Below are positions 1-7,644 of a stretch of DNA of 64,000 nt, piece after piece. How positions within the stretch are numbered: the first letter of the stretch is position 1; the number at the start of each line of letters is the position of its first letter. Under the pieces are notes generated by a model. It searched no databases. It was not told where the DNA came from and saw only the letters and a program-made list of their open reading frames with translations. Source of the stretch: Franzmannia qiaohouensis (GTDB lineage Bacteria > Pseudomonadota > Gammaproteobacteria > Pseudomonadales > Halomonadaceae); the NCBI RefSeq assembly GCF_031451695.1, contig NZ_JARWAM010000006.1:186001-250000 (forward strand), read 5' to 3'. Both the position numbers and the translations under genes were made by a program.

Positions 1-486
1 GCACGAGGCGCCCACGTCTTGCTCGCGGCCACCGGGCTTGCCGCCCTCTTCGCTGCAAGCCCCTGGACCCTGGATGTCATCCGACTGGTGGGTGCCTGCT
101 ACCTGATGTGGCTGGGTATCCAGATACTGCTATCGGGCCCAGGCCTCGCAGTTGTCGACGCGATCCGGCCCCCCACTCCCTCGATGGAACTGAAAGCGGC
201 TTGCAAGCGCGGACTGCTCACCAACCTGCTGAACCCCAAGTCGTTGCTCTTCTGTTCCGTCCTGTTGCCCCAGTTCCTGAACGCCGAGCGAAGCGACATT
301 CTGCTGCAATTTCTGCTCCTCGGTTTACTCGTGGTTGGCGTTGGGATCCTATTCGACACGCTCTATGCCATGGCCGCTTCGCTGCTCAGAGAGTGGCTGA
401 CCAGCCATCCAATGATGCAACGTCTGCAGCGCGGGGTTTTCTCTGCTTTGCTCATCGGCTTCGGCGCACAGCTGATGGCTTCCTGA
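1..486 (+). CDS. LysE family translocator, 5' partial
   Basis: C-terminal part of a RhtB/LysE-type amino-acid exporter of the inner membrane. The frame is open to the left edge, so the start lies outside the window. It shows the family's second half: a hydrophobic segment ending GACYLMWLGIQIL, the conserved GLLTNLLNPKSLLF stretch before a membrane helix, then two more hydrophobic segments and the typical C-terminal GFGAQL. Full-length members have about 200 residues, so roughly 40 are missing. The family is known to export amino acids or homoserine-like compounds; the substrate here is unknown. Confidence 0.9.
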   Translation, partial: ARGAHVLLAATGLAALFAASPWTLDVIRLVGACYLMWLGIQILLSGPGLAVVDAIRPPTPSMELKAACKRGLLTNLLNPKSLLFCSVLLPQFLNAERSDILLQFLLLGLLVVGVGILFDTLYAMAASLLREWLTSHPMMQRLQRGVFSALLIGFGAQLMAS

Positions 487-696
487 GCGAAGAACTCATG
501 CACGGCATCACTGGTTAGAGCACTCAACCGCGGTTATCGACAAGAATCGCGGCAAGAACCAGCCGTGGCAGGCGGCGTAGTCTTTCGAGGGCCATATCAC
601 CTCGCCAGCAGGGCCGATCCCGGCGTAGCGTTAGGGCCCACCAGACAAGCCGTGCCAGCGATGAACGACACGACCTCAAGCTTAGTTTAGGCATCC

Positions 697-1203
697 CTAC
701 TTGTCGTACGACTCTCCCTCCAGCCCATCCAGCAGCTTGCCGAGCAGCTGGCCGAGCGCTGCCTGCTCTTCACGGCTCAACGCCGCCAGCATGTTCGCCT
801 CGTTCGCCACATGCAGCGGGACGAGCCGGTTAATCAGCGCCAGTCCATCGTCCGTCAACGACACCAGGGTGCCACGACGGTCGTCGGGATTGGGATTACG
901 CCTGATCAGCCCCGCCCGCTCCAGGCGATCCAGCCGGTTGGTCATGCCCCCGGACGAGACCATCAGCGCGCCGAACAGCTGGGTCGGCGTCAGTGCATAG
1001 GGCGCCCCGGCGCGGCGCAGGGTCGCCAGCACGTCGAACTCTCCCGGCTGCAGGTCATGCGCCTTGAAGAAAGCCTCGAGCCGGTTGCGGGTATGCAACT
1101 GGCTGGTCTTCAGGTAGCCGACCACCTCCATCGGGAGCAGGTCAAGGTCAGGCATCTCGCGCTGCCACTGGGTGATCGCCGATTTCACTCTGTTCATTGC
1201 CAA
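697..1203 (-). CDS. MarR family transcriptional regulator
   Basis: A 168-residue winged-helix MarR protein. The central part shows the recognition region (LTPTQLFGALMVSSGGMTNRLDRLERAGLIRR) and the wing (NPDDRRGTLVSLTDDG). It is divergent from the EamA-type exporter that starts at 1286, and the 82 bp between them carries two inverted repeats of the TATCT(T/C)-N6-AAGATA type that look like its operators. By analogy with MarR family members it should repress itself and the exporter until a ligand binds; the ligand is unknown. Confidence 0.9.
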   Translation of the reverse strand: MAMNRVKSAITQWQREMPDLDLLPMEVVGYLKTSQLHTRNRLEAFFKAHDLQPGEFDVLATLRRAGAPYALTPTQLFGALMVSSGGMTNRLDRLERAGLIRRNPNPDDRRGTLVSLTDDGLALINRLVPLHVANEANMLAALSREEQAALGQLLGKLLDGLEGESYDK

Positions 1204-1208
1204 CCACC

Positions 1209-1247
1209 TATCTTGGTACTAAGATATTTTATCTCGACGACAAGATA
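1209..1247. promoter_or_regulatory. Two MarR-type operators in a divergent promoter
   Basis: Two adjacent inverted repeats: TATCTT-N6-AAGATA at 1209-1226 (perfect 6-bp arms) and TATCTC-N6-AAGATA at 1230-1247 (one arm mismatch). They sit between the divergent marR-like and EamA transporter genes, just upstream of both starts. Shape and length fit MarR-dimer sites; that this MarR protein binds them is inferred from position. Confidence 0.6.
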
Positions 1248-1285
1248 CTTTTTGAAGAGATACTTTATGTCGAGATTTAGGAGGA

Positions 1286-2233
1286 ATGATGTCGAATGCA
1301 CGACTGCCGCGCAAGGGTGCGGACCGACACGGGCTCTACGCCCTGGGCTGCCTGCTGCTGGTGGGTACTTTCCTGGCGCTGTCGCTGGTAGTGGCCAAGC
1401 TGGCCGACGGTGCAGGAGCACCGCGGCTGACCTTCCTGATGGCCGCCATGACGAGGGCCGGCCTGGTGCTGAGCGCGATCGGAGCGATACAGCGTCAGAC
1501 GATGAGGATCAATCTGCGCAGCCTGGAGTATGCCGCCGTGGCGGGCGCCTTGTTCGCCGTACCCAACGCCTTGGCCTTCCTGGCGATACGCCACGTCGGG
1601 GCCGGGTTCATCTCGCTCAGCTTCGCCTTCCCGATCCTGATCACCTGGGTGCTGGCCGTTTGGCTGAGCCTGGAGCGCTTGCGCGCCCTACGCCTGCTGG
1701 GCGTGCTATTAGGGCTCTCCGGCGGGCTGGTGCTGGCCACGGCCAAGGCCGGTGGCGCAGGCGATGCCCAGGGCTGGGTGCTGCTGGTATTGGCCATGCC
1801 GCTACTGATCGCGCTGGGCAACATCTACCGCACCCTGCGTTGGCCGACAGGCACCTCGCCGGTGTTCCTGGCAGCCCTGATGATGTTCGGCGGCGCCACG
1901 ACGCTGCTGCCCTTCGTGCTGCTGTTCGAGCCCGGCGAGTACCAGGCACTGCTGACAAGCGGGGCCGCGATGCGTCTGCTGCTGGTGGAAATCGCCGTAT
2001 TCTCGGTGCTCTACCTCTTCTATTTCGTGCTGCAGAAACTCGCCGGCCCTGTCTACCTGAGCCAGATCGGCACGGTAGCGGCGCTGGTCGGCACGCTGAT
2101 CGCGGTACTGGCGCTCGGCGAGGCGCCGCCCCCCAACCTGGGCCTGGCCGCGCTGCTGGTGGCGCTGGGCACCCTGCTCTTCCATCGCGGCGCCCGCGCC
2201 GCATCCATGTCGAGGGACGCAACGCCCACATGA
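1286..2233 (+). CDS. EamA/DMT family transporter
   Basis: A 315-residue inner-membrane protein with about ten hydrophobic segments in two halves, the layout of the drug/metabolite transporter superfamily with two EamA repeats. The C-terminal repeat contains the usual PVYLSQIGTVAALVGTLIA-type helix. A strong AGGAGG lies at about 1279-1284. It is very close to the ATG at 1286, so the next ATG at 1289 may be the true start. It is divergent from the MarR gene and probably its target. Substrate unknown; export of a metabolite or toxic compound is typical of the family. Confidence 0.88.
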   Translation: MMSNARLPRKGADRHGLYALGCLLLVGTFLALSLVVAKLADGAGAPRLTFLMAAMTRAGLVLSAIGAIQRQTMRINLRSLEYAAVAGALFAVPNALAFLAIRHVGAGFISLSFAFPILITWVLAVWLSLERLRALRLLGVLLGLSGGLVLATAKAGGAGDAQGWVLLVLAMPLLIALGNIYRTLRWPTGTSPVFLAALMMFGGATTLLPFVLLFEPGEYQALLTSGAAMRLLLVEIAVFSVLYLFYFVLQKLAGPVYLSQIGTVAALVGTLIAVLALGEAPPPNLGLAALLVALGTLLFHRGARAASMSRDATPT

Positions 2234-2270
2234 TGGCGTCACCCTCGCAATTCCCTACACGGAGTAAACC

Positions 2271-2912
2271 ATGAACCTCATCGATGCCTTGAACTGGCGC
2301 TATGCCACCAAACGCATGAACGGCAAACAGGTGCCCCAGGCACAGCTCGACAGGATCCTCGAGGCAGTGCGCCTGGCGCCCTCCTCCTACGGCCTGCAGC
2401 CCTATTCCGTGCTGGTGATCGAGGACCAGGCGCTGCGCGAGCGGATCAGCCCGGTGGCCTTCGGCCAACCACAGATCACTGAGTCCTCGCACCTGCTGGT
2501 CTTCGCCGCCTGGGAGCCCGTGGAGGAGGCCCACGTCGACGACTTGATCGAGCTCACCGCCGAGACGCGTGACCTCCCCGCCGAGGCGCTGACAGCGTAC
2601 GCAGGCGCCATCAAGGAGACCGTTAACGGCTTTGCCTCTGACCAGGACAAGTTTCAGTGGGCCGCCAAGCAAGCCTATCTCGCCCTGGGCACGGCCCTGG
2701 CCGCAGCCGCCATGGAAGGTATAGACGCCTCGCCCATGGAGGGCTTCGACCCGGCGGCGCTGGATGATCTGCTGGGGCTCAGGGAACGTAACCTGCGCAG
2801 CGTCGCACTGATGGCGCTAGGCTATCGTGACAGCGAAGCCGACCGCTACGCCGATCTTGCCAAGGTGCGCTGGCCGCGCGAGAAGCTGTTCATCCAGATA
2901 CCGCCAGCATGA
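2271..2912 (+). CDS. Nitroreductase family NAD(P)H-dependent oxidoreductase
   Basis: A 213-residue flavin (FMN) enzyme of the nitroreductase family, similar to NfsB/YfkO types. Near the N-terminus NWRYATKRMNGKQV and RLAPSSYGLQP match the FMN-binding start of the family (R-x-A-x-K and P-S-S). A GLRERNLRSVALMALGYR segment near the C-terminus matches the second flavin contact. Length is typical. It lies 37 bp after the EamA gene and is followed by an OsmC gene, so the three may be co-transcribed as a response to electrophiles or oxidants; that link is inference. Confidence 0.9.
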   Translation: MNLIDALNWRYATKRMNGKQVPQAQLDRILEAVRLAPSSYGLQPYSVLVIEDQALRERISPVAFGQPQITESSHLLVFAAWEPVEEAHVDDLIELTAETRDLPAEALTAYAGAIKETVNGFASDQDKFQWAAKQAYLALGTALAAAAMEGIDASPMEGFDPAALDDLLGLRERNLRSVALMALGYRDSEADRYADLAKVRWPREKLFIQIPPA

Positions 2913-2979
2913 CGGCTGCTCATCGCAACGTTCTATTGAAAGCACAGTGCTGGCCTCAGTATGCAGGAGCATCACCGCA

Positions 2980-3447
2980 ATGCCTCAACACGACTACCAC
3001 GTACAAGTCACCTGGACCGGCAACCTCGGCAGCGGCACCCGTGACTACCGCGCTTATTCACGGGACCATGACATCGAGATCGCCGGCAAGGCCACACTTC
3101 AGGGTTCGGCGGACCCCGCCTTCCTCGGCGATGCCGGGCGCCACAATCCCGAGGACATGCTGGTCGCCTCACTCTCCGCCTGCCATATGCTGTGGTACCT
3201 ACACCTGTGCGCCGAGGCCAGGATCGTCGTCGAGGACTATACCGACCAGGCTCAGGGCAGCATGGCCTTAACCAGCAGCGGCGGCGGTCATTTTACCCAG
3301 GTGACCTTGCGCCCGCGGGTCACTGTCAGCGGCGACAGCGATGCACGACTCGCCGAGCGGCTGCATGAGCGCGCCCATGCACTCTGCTTTATCGCCAACT
3401 CGGTCAACTTCCCGGTGACCTGTGAACCGAGCATCGTCCAGTCATGA
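2980..3447 (+). CDS. OsmC family protein
   Basis: A 155-residue OsmC/Ohr-fold protein, a family of thiol peroxidases acting on organic hydroperoxides. The two redox cysteines are visible: one in LSACHMLWYLHLC and one in HALCFIANSVNFPV near the C-terminus. ATG 2980 was chosen because it gives the normal OsmC N-terminus; the upstream extension in the same frame is compositionally unlike protein. It lies 67 bp after the nitroreductase gene. Confidence 0.88.
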   Translation: MPQHDYHVQVTWTGNLGSGTRDYRAYSRDHDIEIAGKATLQGSADPAFLGDAGRHNPEDMLVASLSACHMLWYLHLCAEARIVVEDYTDQAQGSMALTSSGGGHFTQVTLRPRVTVSGDSDARLAERLHERAHALCFIANSVNFPVTCEPSIVQS

Positions 3448-3518
3448 AAGGCGACTGATGCCGGCGTGTCGGAATGCTAAGCTTTGGTCTTCTCGAAACC
3501 CTTAGCAAGGAAGTTCGC

Positions 3519-4361
3519 ATGAAATATCTCGGTGCCCACGTCAGTGCCGCCGGCGGACCGGATCAAGCCGTGCTGCGTGCGGTGGAGATCGGCGCCGATG
3601 CCTTCGCACTGTTCACCAAGAACCAGCGCCAGTGGAAGGCCAAGCCGCTCACCGACGAAGCCATCGAGGCGTTCCGCAGCGCCTGCCGCGAACACGGCTT
3701 CGGACCACAGCAGATCCTCCCCCACGACAGCTACCTGATCAACCTCGGCCACCCGGATGCCGCCGGGCTCGACAAGTCCCGCGCCGCCTTCCTCGACGAG
3801 TTCCAGCGCTGCGAGCAGCTCGGCCTCTCGCTGCTCAACTTCCACCCCGGCAGCCACCTGAAGAAGATCAGCGAAAGCGAGTGCCTGACCCGCATCGCCG
3901 ACTCCATCAACCATGTGCTGGCCGAGACCCGGGGCGTCACCGCCGTGATCGAGAACACCGCCGGCCAGGGCACCAACCTGGGCTGGCGCTTCGAGCACCT
4001 CGCCGAGATCATCGACCAGGTCGACGACAAGTCGCGGGTCGGGGTGTGCATCGATACCTGCCACGCGTTTGCTGCCGGCTACGACCTGCGCACGTCGGAG
4101 GCCTGCGCCGCTACCCTCGATGAGCTCGGCAAGGTGGTCGGCTTCGAGTACCTGCGCGGCATGCACTTGAACGACGCCAAGAGCGCCTTCGCCAGCCGCG
4201 TCGACCGCCACCACAGCCTGGGCCAGGGCAACATCGGCCTCGATGCCTTCACCACCATCATGCGCGACCCGCGCATCGACGGTATCCCCCTGGTGCTGGA
4301 GACCATCGAGCCGGCGATCTGGGCCGAGGAGATCGCCTGGCTGCGCGCCCAGCAGCACTGA
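3519..4361 (+). CDS. nfo: Endonuclease IV
   Basis: AP endonuclease IV (280 residues), which cuts 5' to abasic sites in base excision repair. It begins MKYLGAHVSAAGG, the family start, and shows the TIM-barrel zinc ligands: LLNFHPGSH, VIENTAG, GVCIDTCHAFAAGYD, GMHLNDAK and the C-terminal IPLVLETIEP. ATG 3519 follows AAGGAAG at about 3506. A short remnant of an Nmad3-like gene begins 6 bp after its stop, so nfo and the Nmad3 gene probably formed one operon before the insertion that now separates them. Confidence 0.97.
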   Translation: MKYLGAHVSAAGGPDQAVLRAVEIGADAFALFTKNQRQWKAKPLTDEAIEAFRSACREHGFGPQQILPHDSYLINLGHPDAAGLDKSRAAFLDEFQRCEQLGLSLLNFHPGSHLKKISESECLTRIADSINHVLAETRGVTAVIENTAGQGTNLGWRFEHLAEIIDQVDDKSRVGVCIDTCHAFAAGYDLRTSEACAATLDELGKVVGFEYLRGMHLNDAKSAFASRVDRHHSLGQGNIGLDAFTTIMRDPRIDGIPLVLETIEPAIWAEEIAWLRAQQH

Positions 4362-4366
4362 TCGCC

Positions 4367-4450
4367 ATGAAACTGATCCTAAGCCGCAAGGGCTTCGACT
4401 CCTCTGCCGGCGGCGTACCCAGCGCCATTCTCGCGAATGGCCAGCTGCTT
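4367..4450 (+). repeat. 84-bp direct repeat, left copy
   Basis: Matches 5531-5614 in the same orientation at 73 of 84 positions. The two copies bracket the ParD-like and map genes. The copy includes the start codon (ATG here, GTG in the right copy). Confidence 0.9.
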
Positions 4451-4470
4451 GAAATTCACCATCCAAAAAT

Positions 4471-4497
4471 ATACGATTCATATATTAATCGTATAAT
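4471..4497 (+). promoter_or_regulatory. ParD-like gene promoter with overlapping operator
   Basis: A perfect inverted repeat ATACGATT-N8-AATCGTAT (4471-4494) overlaps a consensus -10 box TATAAT at 4492-4497. No good -35 box is seen. The ATG at 4507 lies only 9 bp after the -10 box and has no Shine-Dalgarno, so the transcript is probably leaderless or nearly so. The arrangement suggests autorepression by the ribbon-helix-helix ParD-like protein (inference). Confidence 0.6.
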
Positions 4498-4506
4498 GGT
4501 GATCCA

Positions 4507-4713
4507 ATGGGAATCGTAAAAATCAGCGATGAGCTGCATGATCAGATCCGCAAGGCCAGCACTCCCATGCTCCGCTCCATCAATGCTCAGGCTGAGTATT
4601 GGATAAAGGTTGGCATGCTCGCCGAAACCCATCCCGAGATGACATTCCACGACATCATGCAAGAACAGTTGCGGATGGCCTCGGTAGATACGCAGCGGGT
4701 CATCCATGAGTGA
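4507..4713 (+). CDS. ParD-like antitoxin-family protein
   Basis: A 68-residue small protein starting MGIVKISDELHDQIRKAS, which resembles the ParD-like family (ribbon-helix-helix DNA-binding proteins related to antitoxins). No parE-like toxin follows; instead its last codons overlap the ATG of a methionine aminopeptidase gene by 8 bp, so the two are translationally coupled. I recall ParD-like genes next to an extra map gene in other proteobacteria, but could not check it. A likely role is autoregulation of the pair. The base composition is lower in GC than nfo and the genes to the right, which suggests transfer. Confidence 0.7.
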   Translation: MGIVKISDELHDQIRKASTPMLRSINAQAEYWIKVGMLAETHPEMTFHDIMQEQLRMASVDTQRVIHE

Positions 4714-5491
4714 CGTCGTGATCAAAGGACCCGATGAGCTAGACCTGATGCGCCACTCGGGTCGATTACTCGCCTCGGTATTCGCCTACCTCGATGCCCA
4801 TATCGAGGCAGGCGTGTCGACCATGCAGATCAACGACCTAGCGGAAAAGTACATCACGCATACCCTACAGGCACGCCCCGCCAGCAAGGGGCAGTACGGC
4901 TTCCCCTTCGTACTCAATACCTCCTTGAATCATGTCGTCTGCCATGGCATGCCATCGGCGACGAAACACCTCAAATCCGGCGATATCGTCAATGTCGACA
5001 TCACTCTCGAAAAGGGTGGTTTCATCGTCGATTCCAGCAAGATGTATATGATCGGTACCATTTCACCGGCCGCGAAGCGTCTGGTGGATAGCACCTACGA
5101 GTCCATGTGGCAGGGCATCAGGGCCGTGAAGCCCGGGGCGACTCTCGGCGATGTCGGGCATGCGATCCAGCAGCATGCCACCGCAAACGGATATTCCGTA
5201 GTCCGAGATTACTGTGGCCACGGCATTGGCAGAGAGATGCATGAGGAGCCACAGGTTCTGCATTATGGTCAGCCCGGAAAAGGCTTGGTGCTTCAGAAGG
5301 GTATGACCTTCACCATCGAGCCGATGATCAATCAAGGCAAAGCCAAGGTGAAATCGAAGCGCGACGGCTGGACCGTGGTCACCAGCGACAAGATGCTATC
5401 CGCCCAGTGGGAGCATACGATAGCAGTAACAGCGGATGGCTATGAAGTCTTGACGCTACGTGAGAGTGAACGCCCCCCTCGCATTCAATAA
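4706..5491 (+). CDS. map: Type I methionyl aminopeptidase
   Basis: A 261-residue enzyme that removes N-terminal methionine from new proteins. All five metal ligands of the family are visible: the two Asp in VNVDITLEKGGFIVDSSKMY, His in CGHGIGREMHEEP, Glu in FTIEPMI and Glu in SAQWEHT. It overlaps the ParD-like gene by 8 bp. Because it sits in an insertion between duplicated ends of another gene and is paired with an antitoxin-like gene, it is probably a second map copy and not the essential housekeeping one (inference). Confidence 0.95.
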   Translation: MSDVVIKGPDELDLMRHSGRLLASVFAYLDAHIEAGVSTMQINDLAEKYITHTLQARPASKGQYGFPFVLNTSLNHVVCHGMPSATKHLKSGDIVNVDITLEKGGFIVDSSKMYMIGTISPAAKRLVDSTYESMWQGIRAVKPGATLGDVGHAIQQHATANGYSVVRDYCGHGIGREMHEEPQVLHYGQPGKGLVLQKGMTFTIEPMINQGKAKVKSKRDGWTVVTSDKMLSAQWEHTIAVTADGYEVLTLRESERPPRIQ

Positions 5492-5530
5492 CGTCCCCAT
5501 AGCGCCTTTATTCCCGGCATAGGAGAGAAG

Positions 5531-5614
5531 GTGAAACTGATCCTAAGCCGCAAGGGCTTCGACTCCTCGGCCGGCGGCGTGCCCAGCCCCATCTTGCCGG
5601 ATGGCCGGCTGCTC
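5531..5614 (+). repeat. 84-bp direct repeat, right copy
   Basis: Right copy of the repeat at 4367-4450, forming the 5' end of the intact Nmad3-like gene. 11 mismatches, several at third codon positions, so the duplication is not recent or came from a related strain. Confidence 0.9.
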
Positions 5615-6391
5615 GCACTGCCGATCCCGGATGCTGCCTCGACGATTCACTATGCGGATATCAACTTCGACGGCGCGCCGCTAAGCCGGCTGGTCGAGCC
5701 GCTCACCCGCGGCAAGATCACGGCAGAACATGGCGCCCACCTCGACCCCGACCTGATCCCCGAGATGCTGCCGCGGGCGCCCGGCTGGCGACCGCTCTTC
5801 GGTCAGAGCGGCCAGGCCCAGGGGCATCTGCGCAACCACGGCGTCGGCCCGGGGGACCTGTTTCTCTTTTTCGGCCTGTTTCGGCGCGTCGAACGTCATG
5901 CCAGTGGCTGGCGTTGGGTGCCTGGTTCGAGGCCCCGGCATGTGATCTGGGGCTGGCTGCAGGTCGCTTCAGTGGTGTCGGTAAGCGCGGCCCGCACAGA
6001 TGATTATCGCTGGGCAGCCTATCATCCCCATTTTCAGCGCCAGGACGCCCCCAACAACGTGCTCTATCTGGCCCGCGCCCAACCGGCCAGCGGAGGCCAG
6101 GAAGATGGCGTATCCCGCGCCGGGGTATTCTCCCATTTTGCGACTCAGCGACAGCTGACCGCAGCGCAGGCAACGCGGGTCTCCCAGTGGCGGCTGCCCC
6201 TGTGGTGCTACCCACACGCTGGCCGTACGCCCCTGACCTATCACGCCAACCACCAGCGCTGGCGCCAGCACGCCAACCACACCGAGCTCAACGCCGCGGC
6301 GCGCGGACAGGAGTTCATCCTGGATTGCGACGAGTATCCCGAGGCCCTTCCATGGGCAGGTGCACTGATGCAAGGCGGCCGGCCTGTCTAG
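5531..6391 (+). CDS. Nmad3-like putative nucleotide-modification protein
   Basis: A 286-residue protein beginning MKLILSRKGFDSSAGGVPSP and ILPDGRLLALPIPD, which I recognise as the start of the Nmad3 (nucleotide modification associated domain 3) family. No enzymatic activity is established for this family as far as I know; the name comes from gene context. It starts with GTG at 5531 after GGAGAGAAG. It originally followed nfo directly; now a ParD-like/map pair lies between, and its first 84 bp are repeated at 4367. The family identification is from memory. Confidence 0.65.
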   Translation: MKLILSRKGFDSSAGGVPSPILPDGRLLALPIPDAASTIHYADINFDGAPLSRLVEPLTRGKITAEHGAHLDPDLIPEMLPRAPGWRPLFGQSGQAQGHLRNHGVGPGDLFLFFGLFRRVERHASGWRWVPGSRPRHVIWGWLQVASVVSVSAARTDDYRWAAYHPHFQRQDAPNNVLYLARAQPASGGQEDGVSRAGVFSHFATQRQLTAAQATRVSQWRLPLWCYPHAGRTPLTYHANHQRWRQHANHTELNAAARGQEFILDCDEYPEALPWAGALMQGGRPV

Positions 6392-6508
6392 ATCAACGCC
6401 CGCGTATCTGCCTGTCCCCACGACGCTTGACCTCAAGTGAAGTCCAGGAACTAGCCTCACTGACGAACGAGCCGACAACCGGCTCGCCGATATGCGAGGA
6501 GACAGCAG

Positions 6509-7228
6509 ATGCGAATCATGATCGTGGGTGCGAGCCAGGGGCTGGGTCGAGCCTTCATCGAAGGGCTGGGCGACAGCGGCGATAGTCTGATCGGCGTATC
6601 GCGCAGCGTGCCGACGAGGCTGATCGAGCGCGCCGGCATCGACATCGAGTGGATTGCCGCCGACCTGGCCTCGCCCGAGCCGGCGGCCGCCAAGGTGGCC
6701 AAGGCGATGGCAGGGGGCAAGCTGGATGTGCTGATCTATAACCTGGGGCTGTGGGAAAGCCGGGCCTTCGAGCCGGACTACCACTTCCTGGCAGACAGCC
6801 CCGCAGAGATCCAGCGCATGGTCACGGTCAACGTCAGCGGGGCCATCCTGCTGATCCAGGCGCTGCTTCCCGCGCTGCTGAGCTCCGCCGCCCCACGCAT
6901 CATCCTCACCGGCTCGACCTCCGCGCTACCAGGCCACGGCAGGCCGGAGGTCACCTTCAGCGCCACCAAGTTCGCCCTGCGCGGCATCGCCGAGGCGCTG
7001 CGCGAGGGCTTTCGTGACCAGGGCCTGGCGGTCACCTGCTTGCAGCTCGGCTATCTCAATACCGAAGACGACCTTGCCGTGCCCCTCGAGCGCGCAGCCC
7101 AACGCGACGAGGGCGCGTCCATTCCGCTTCACGACGTGGTCCATTTGGTTCGCACTTTGCTGGCGCTGTCGCCGAACACCTACGTCAGGGAAGTGGTGAT
7201 GCCGGCCATTGGCGATACGCGCTTCTAG
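6509..7228 (+). CDS. SDR family oxidoreductase with Tyr-to-Phe change
   Basis: A 239-residue Rossmann-fold short-chain dehydrogenase. It shows the nucleotide-binding GASQGLG at residues 7-13, NLGLWE in place of the NAG motif, and IILTGSTSALPG with the catalytic serine. The catalytic motif YxxxK reads FSATK here (TTC codon), so the usual catalytic tyrosine is replaced by phenylalanine. The enzyme may be inactive or use another residue. Substrate unknown. It is followed after ~50 bp by the ArsR-controlled gene group. Confidence 0.85.
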   Translation: MRIMIVGASQGLGRAFIEGLGDSGDSLIGVSRSVPTRLIERAGIDIEWIAADLASPEPAAAKVAKAMAGGKLDVLIYNLGLWESRAFEPDYHFLADSPAEIQRMVTVNVSGAILLIQALLPALLSSAAPRIILTGSTSALPGHGRPEVTFSATKFALRGIAEALREGFRDQGLAVTCLQLGYLNTEDDLAVPLERAAQRDEGASIPLHDVVHLVRTLLALSPNTYVREVVMPAIGDTRF

Positions 7229-7234
7229 AAATAT

Positions 7235-7289
7235 TCAACCATGTGGTTGACAAGGTATCGACAACCCGCTATCTAAACCATATGGTTGA
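7235..7289 (+). promoter_or_regulatory. ArsR-type operators and leaderless promoter
   Basis: TTGACA (7247-7252), 17-bp spacer and TATCTA (7270-7275) form a good sigma-70 promoter. One operator-like palindrome (TCAACCATGTGGTTGA, 7235-7250) overlaps the -35 box and a second (AACCATATGGTT, 7276-7287) lies just after the -10 box and contains the ATG at 7282. The start codon falls about where transcription should begin, so the mRNA is probably leaderless. The paired sites imply autorepression by the encoded ArsR protein. Confidence 0.7.
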
Positions 7290-7644
7290 ATCTAATGAAA
7301 CGCATCTGGACCGGGTCTTCCACGCCCTGGCCGACCCCACCCGCCGCCTGCTGCTCGAGCGGCTGGCAGCCGGTGAGCGCAAGGTCGGCGAACTGGCCGA
7401 GCCGTTCCCCATGTCACTGGCTGCCGTTTCCAAGCACGTGCGCGTGCTGGAGCAGGCAGGGCTGGTGGAGCGGCGCATCGAAGGACGCGCCCACTTCTGC
7501 CGACTGCAACCGCAGCCGCTGGCGGCCGCGGAAGAGTGGCTAAGCGTCTACGAAGGCTTCTGGAGCCAGCGCCTGAACGCATTGGAAGCGGCGATGAAGG
7601 CCGAGCCCCATGACAAATTGTCGGATGAGGGGGAGGGACAATGA
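7282..7644 (+). CDS. ArsR family winged-helix regulator
   Basis: A 120-residue HTH protein: LDRVFHALADPTRRLLLERLA followed by VGELAEPFPMSLAAVSKHVRVLEQAGLVERRIEG is the ArsR helix-turn-helix and wing. It has no metal-site cysteines, as usual for the SdpR-like branch that sits next to AHSA1-domain genes. ATG 7282 was preferred over GTG 7243 because it lies inside an operator palindrome at the expected transcription start and gives the family N-terminus. It overlaps the next gene by 4 bp (ATGA). Confidence 0.88.
   Translation: MVESNETHLDRVFHALADPTRRLLLERLAAGERKVGELAEPFPMSLAAVSKHVRVLEQAGLVERRIEGRAHFCRLQPQPLAAAEEWLSVYEGFWSQRLNALEAAMKAEPHDKLSDEGEGQ

Larger units (their letters stand above)
4367..4519 (+). 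pseudogene. Truncated 5' copy of the Nmad3-like gene
   Basis: An ATG 6 bp after the nfo stop opens a 50-codon frame. Its first 28 codons repeat the start of the gene at 5531 (MKLILSRKGFDSSAGGVPS, then diverging), with 11 differences in 84 bp. After position 4450 homology stops and the frame runs through AT-rich DNA into the ParD-like gene's promoter and start. It is a broken gene end left at the left border of the inserted ParD-like/map pair, not a functional protein. Confidence 0.85.

Noticed and set aside
487..696. Possible attC-like site (ACTCAAC ... GCGTTAGGG) after the left LysE gene
   Set aside because: The outer boxes loosely fit, but I could not find paired inner arms and the surrounding composition is that of the host. 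The 210 bp otherwise hold nothing I can name.
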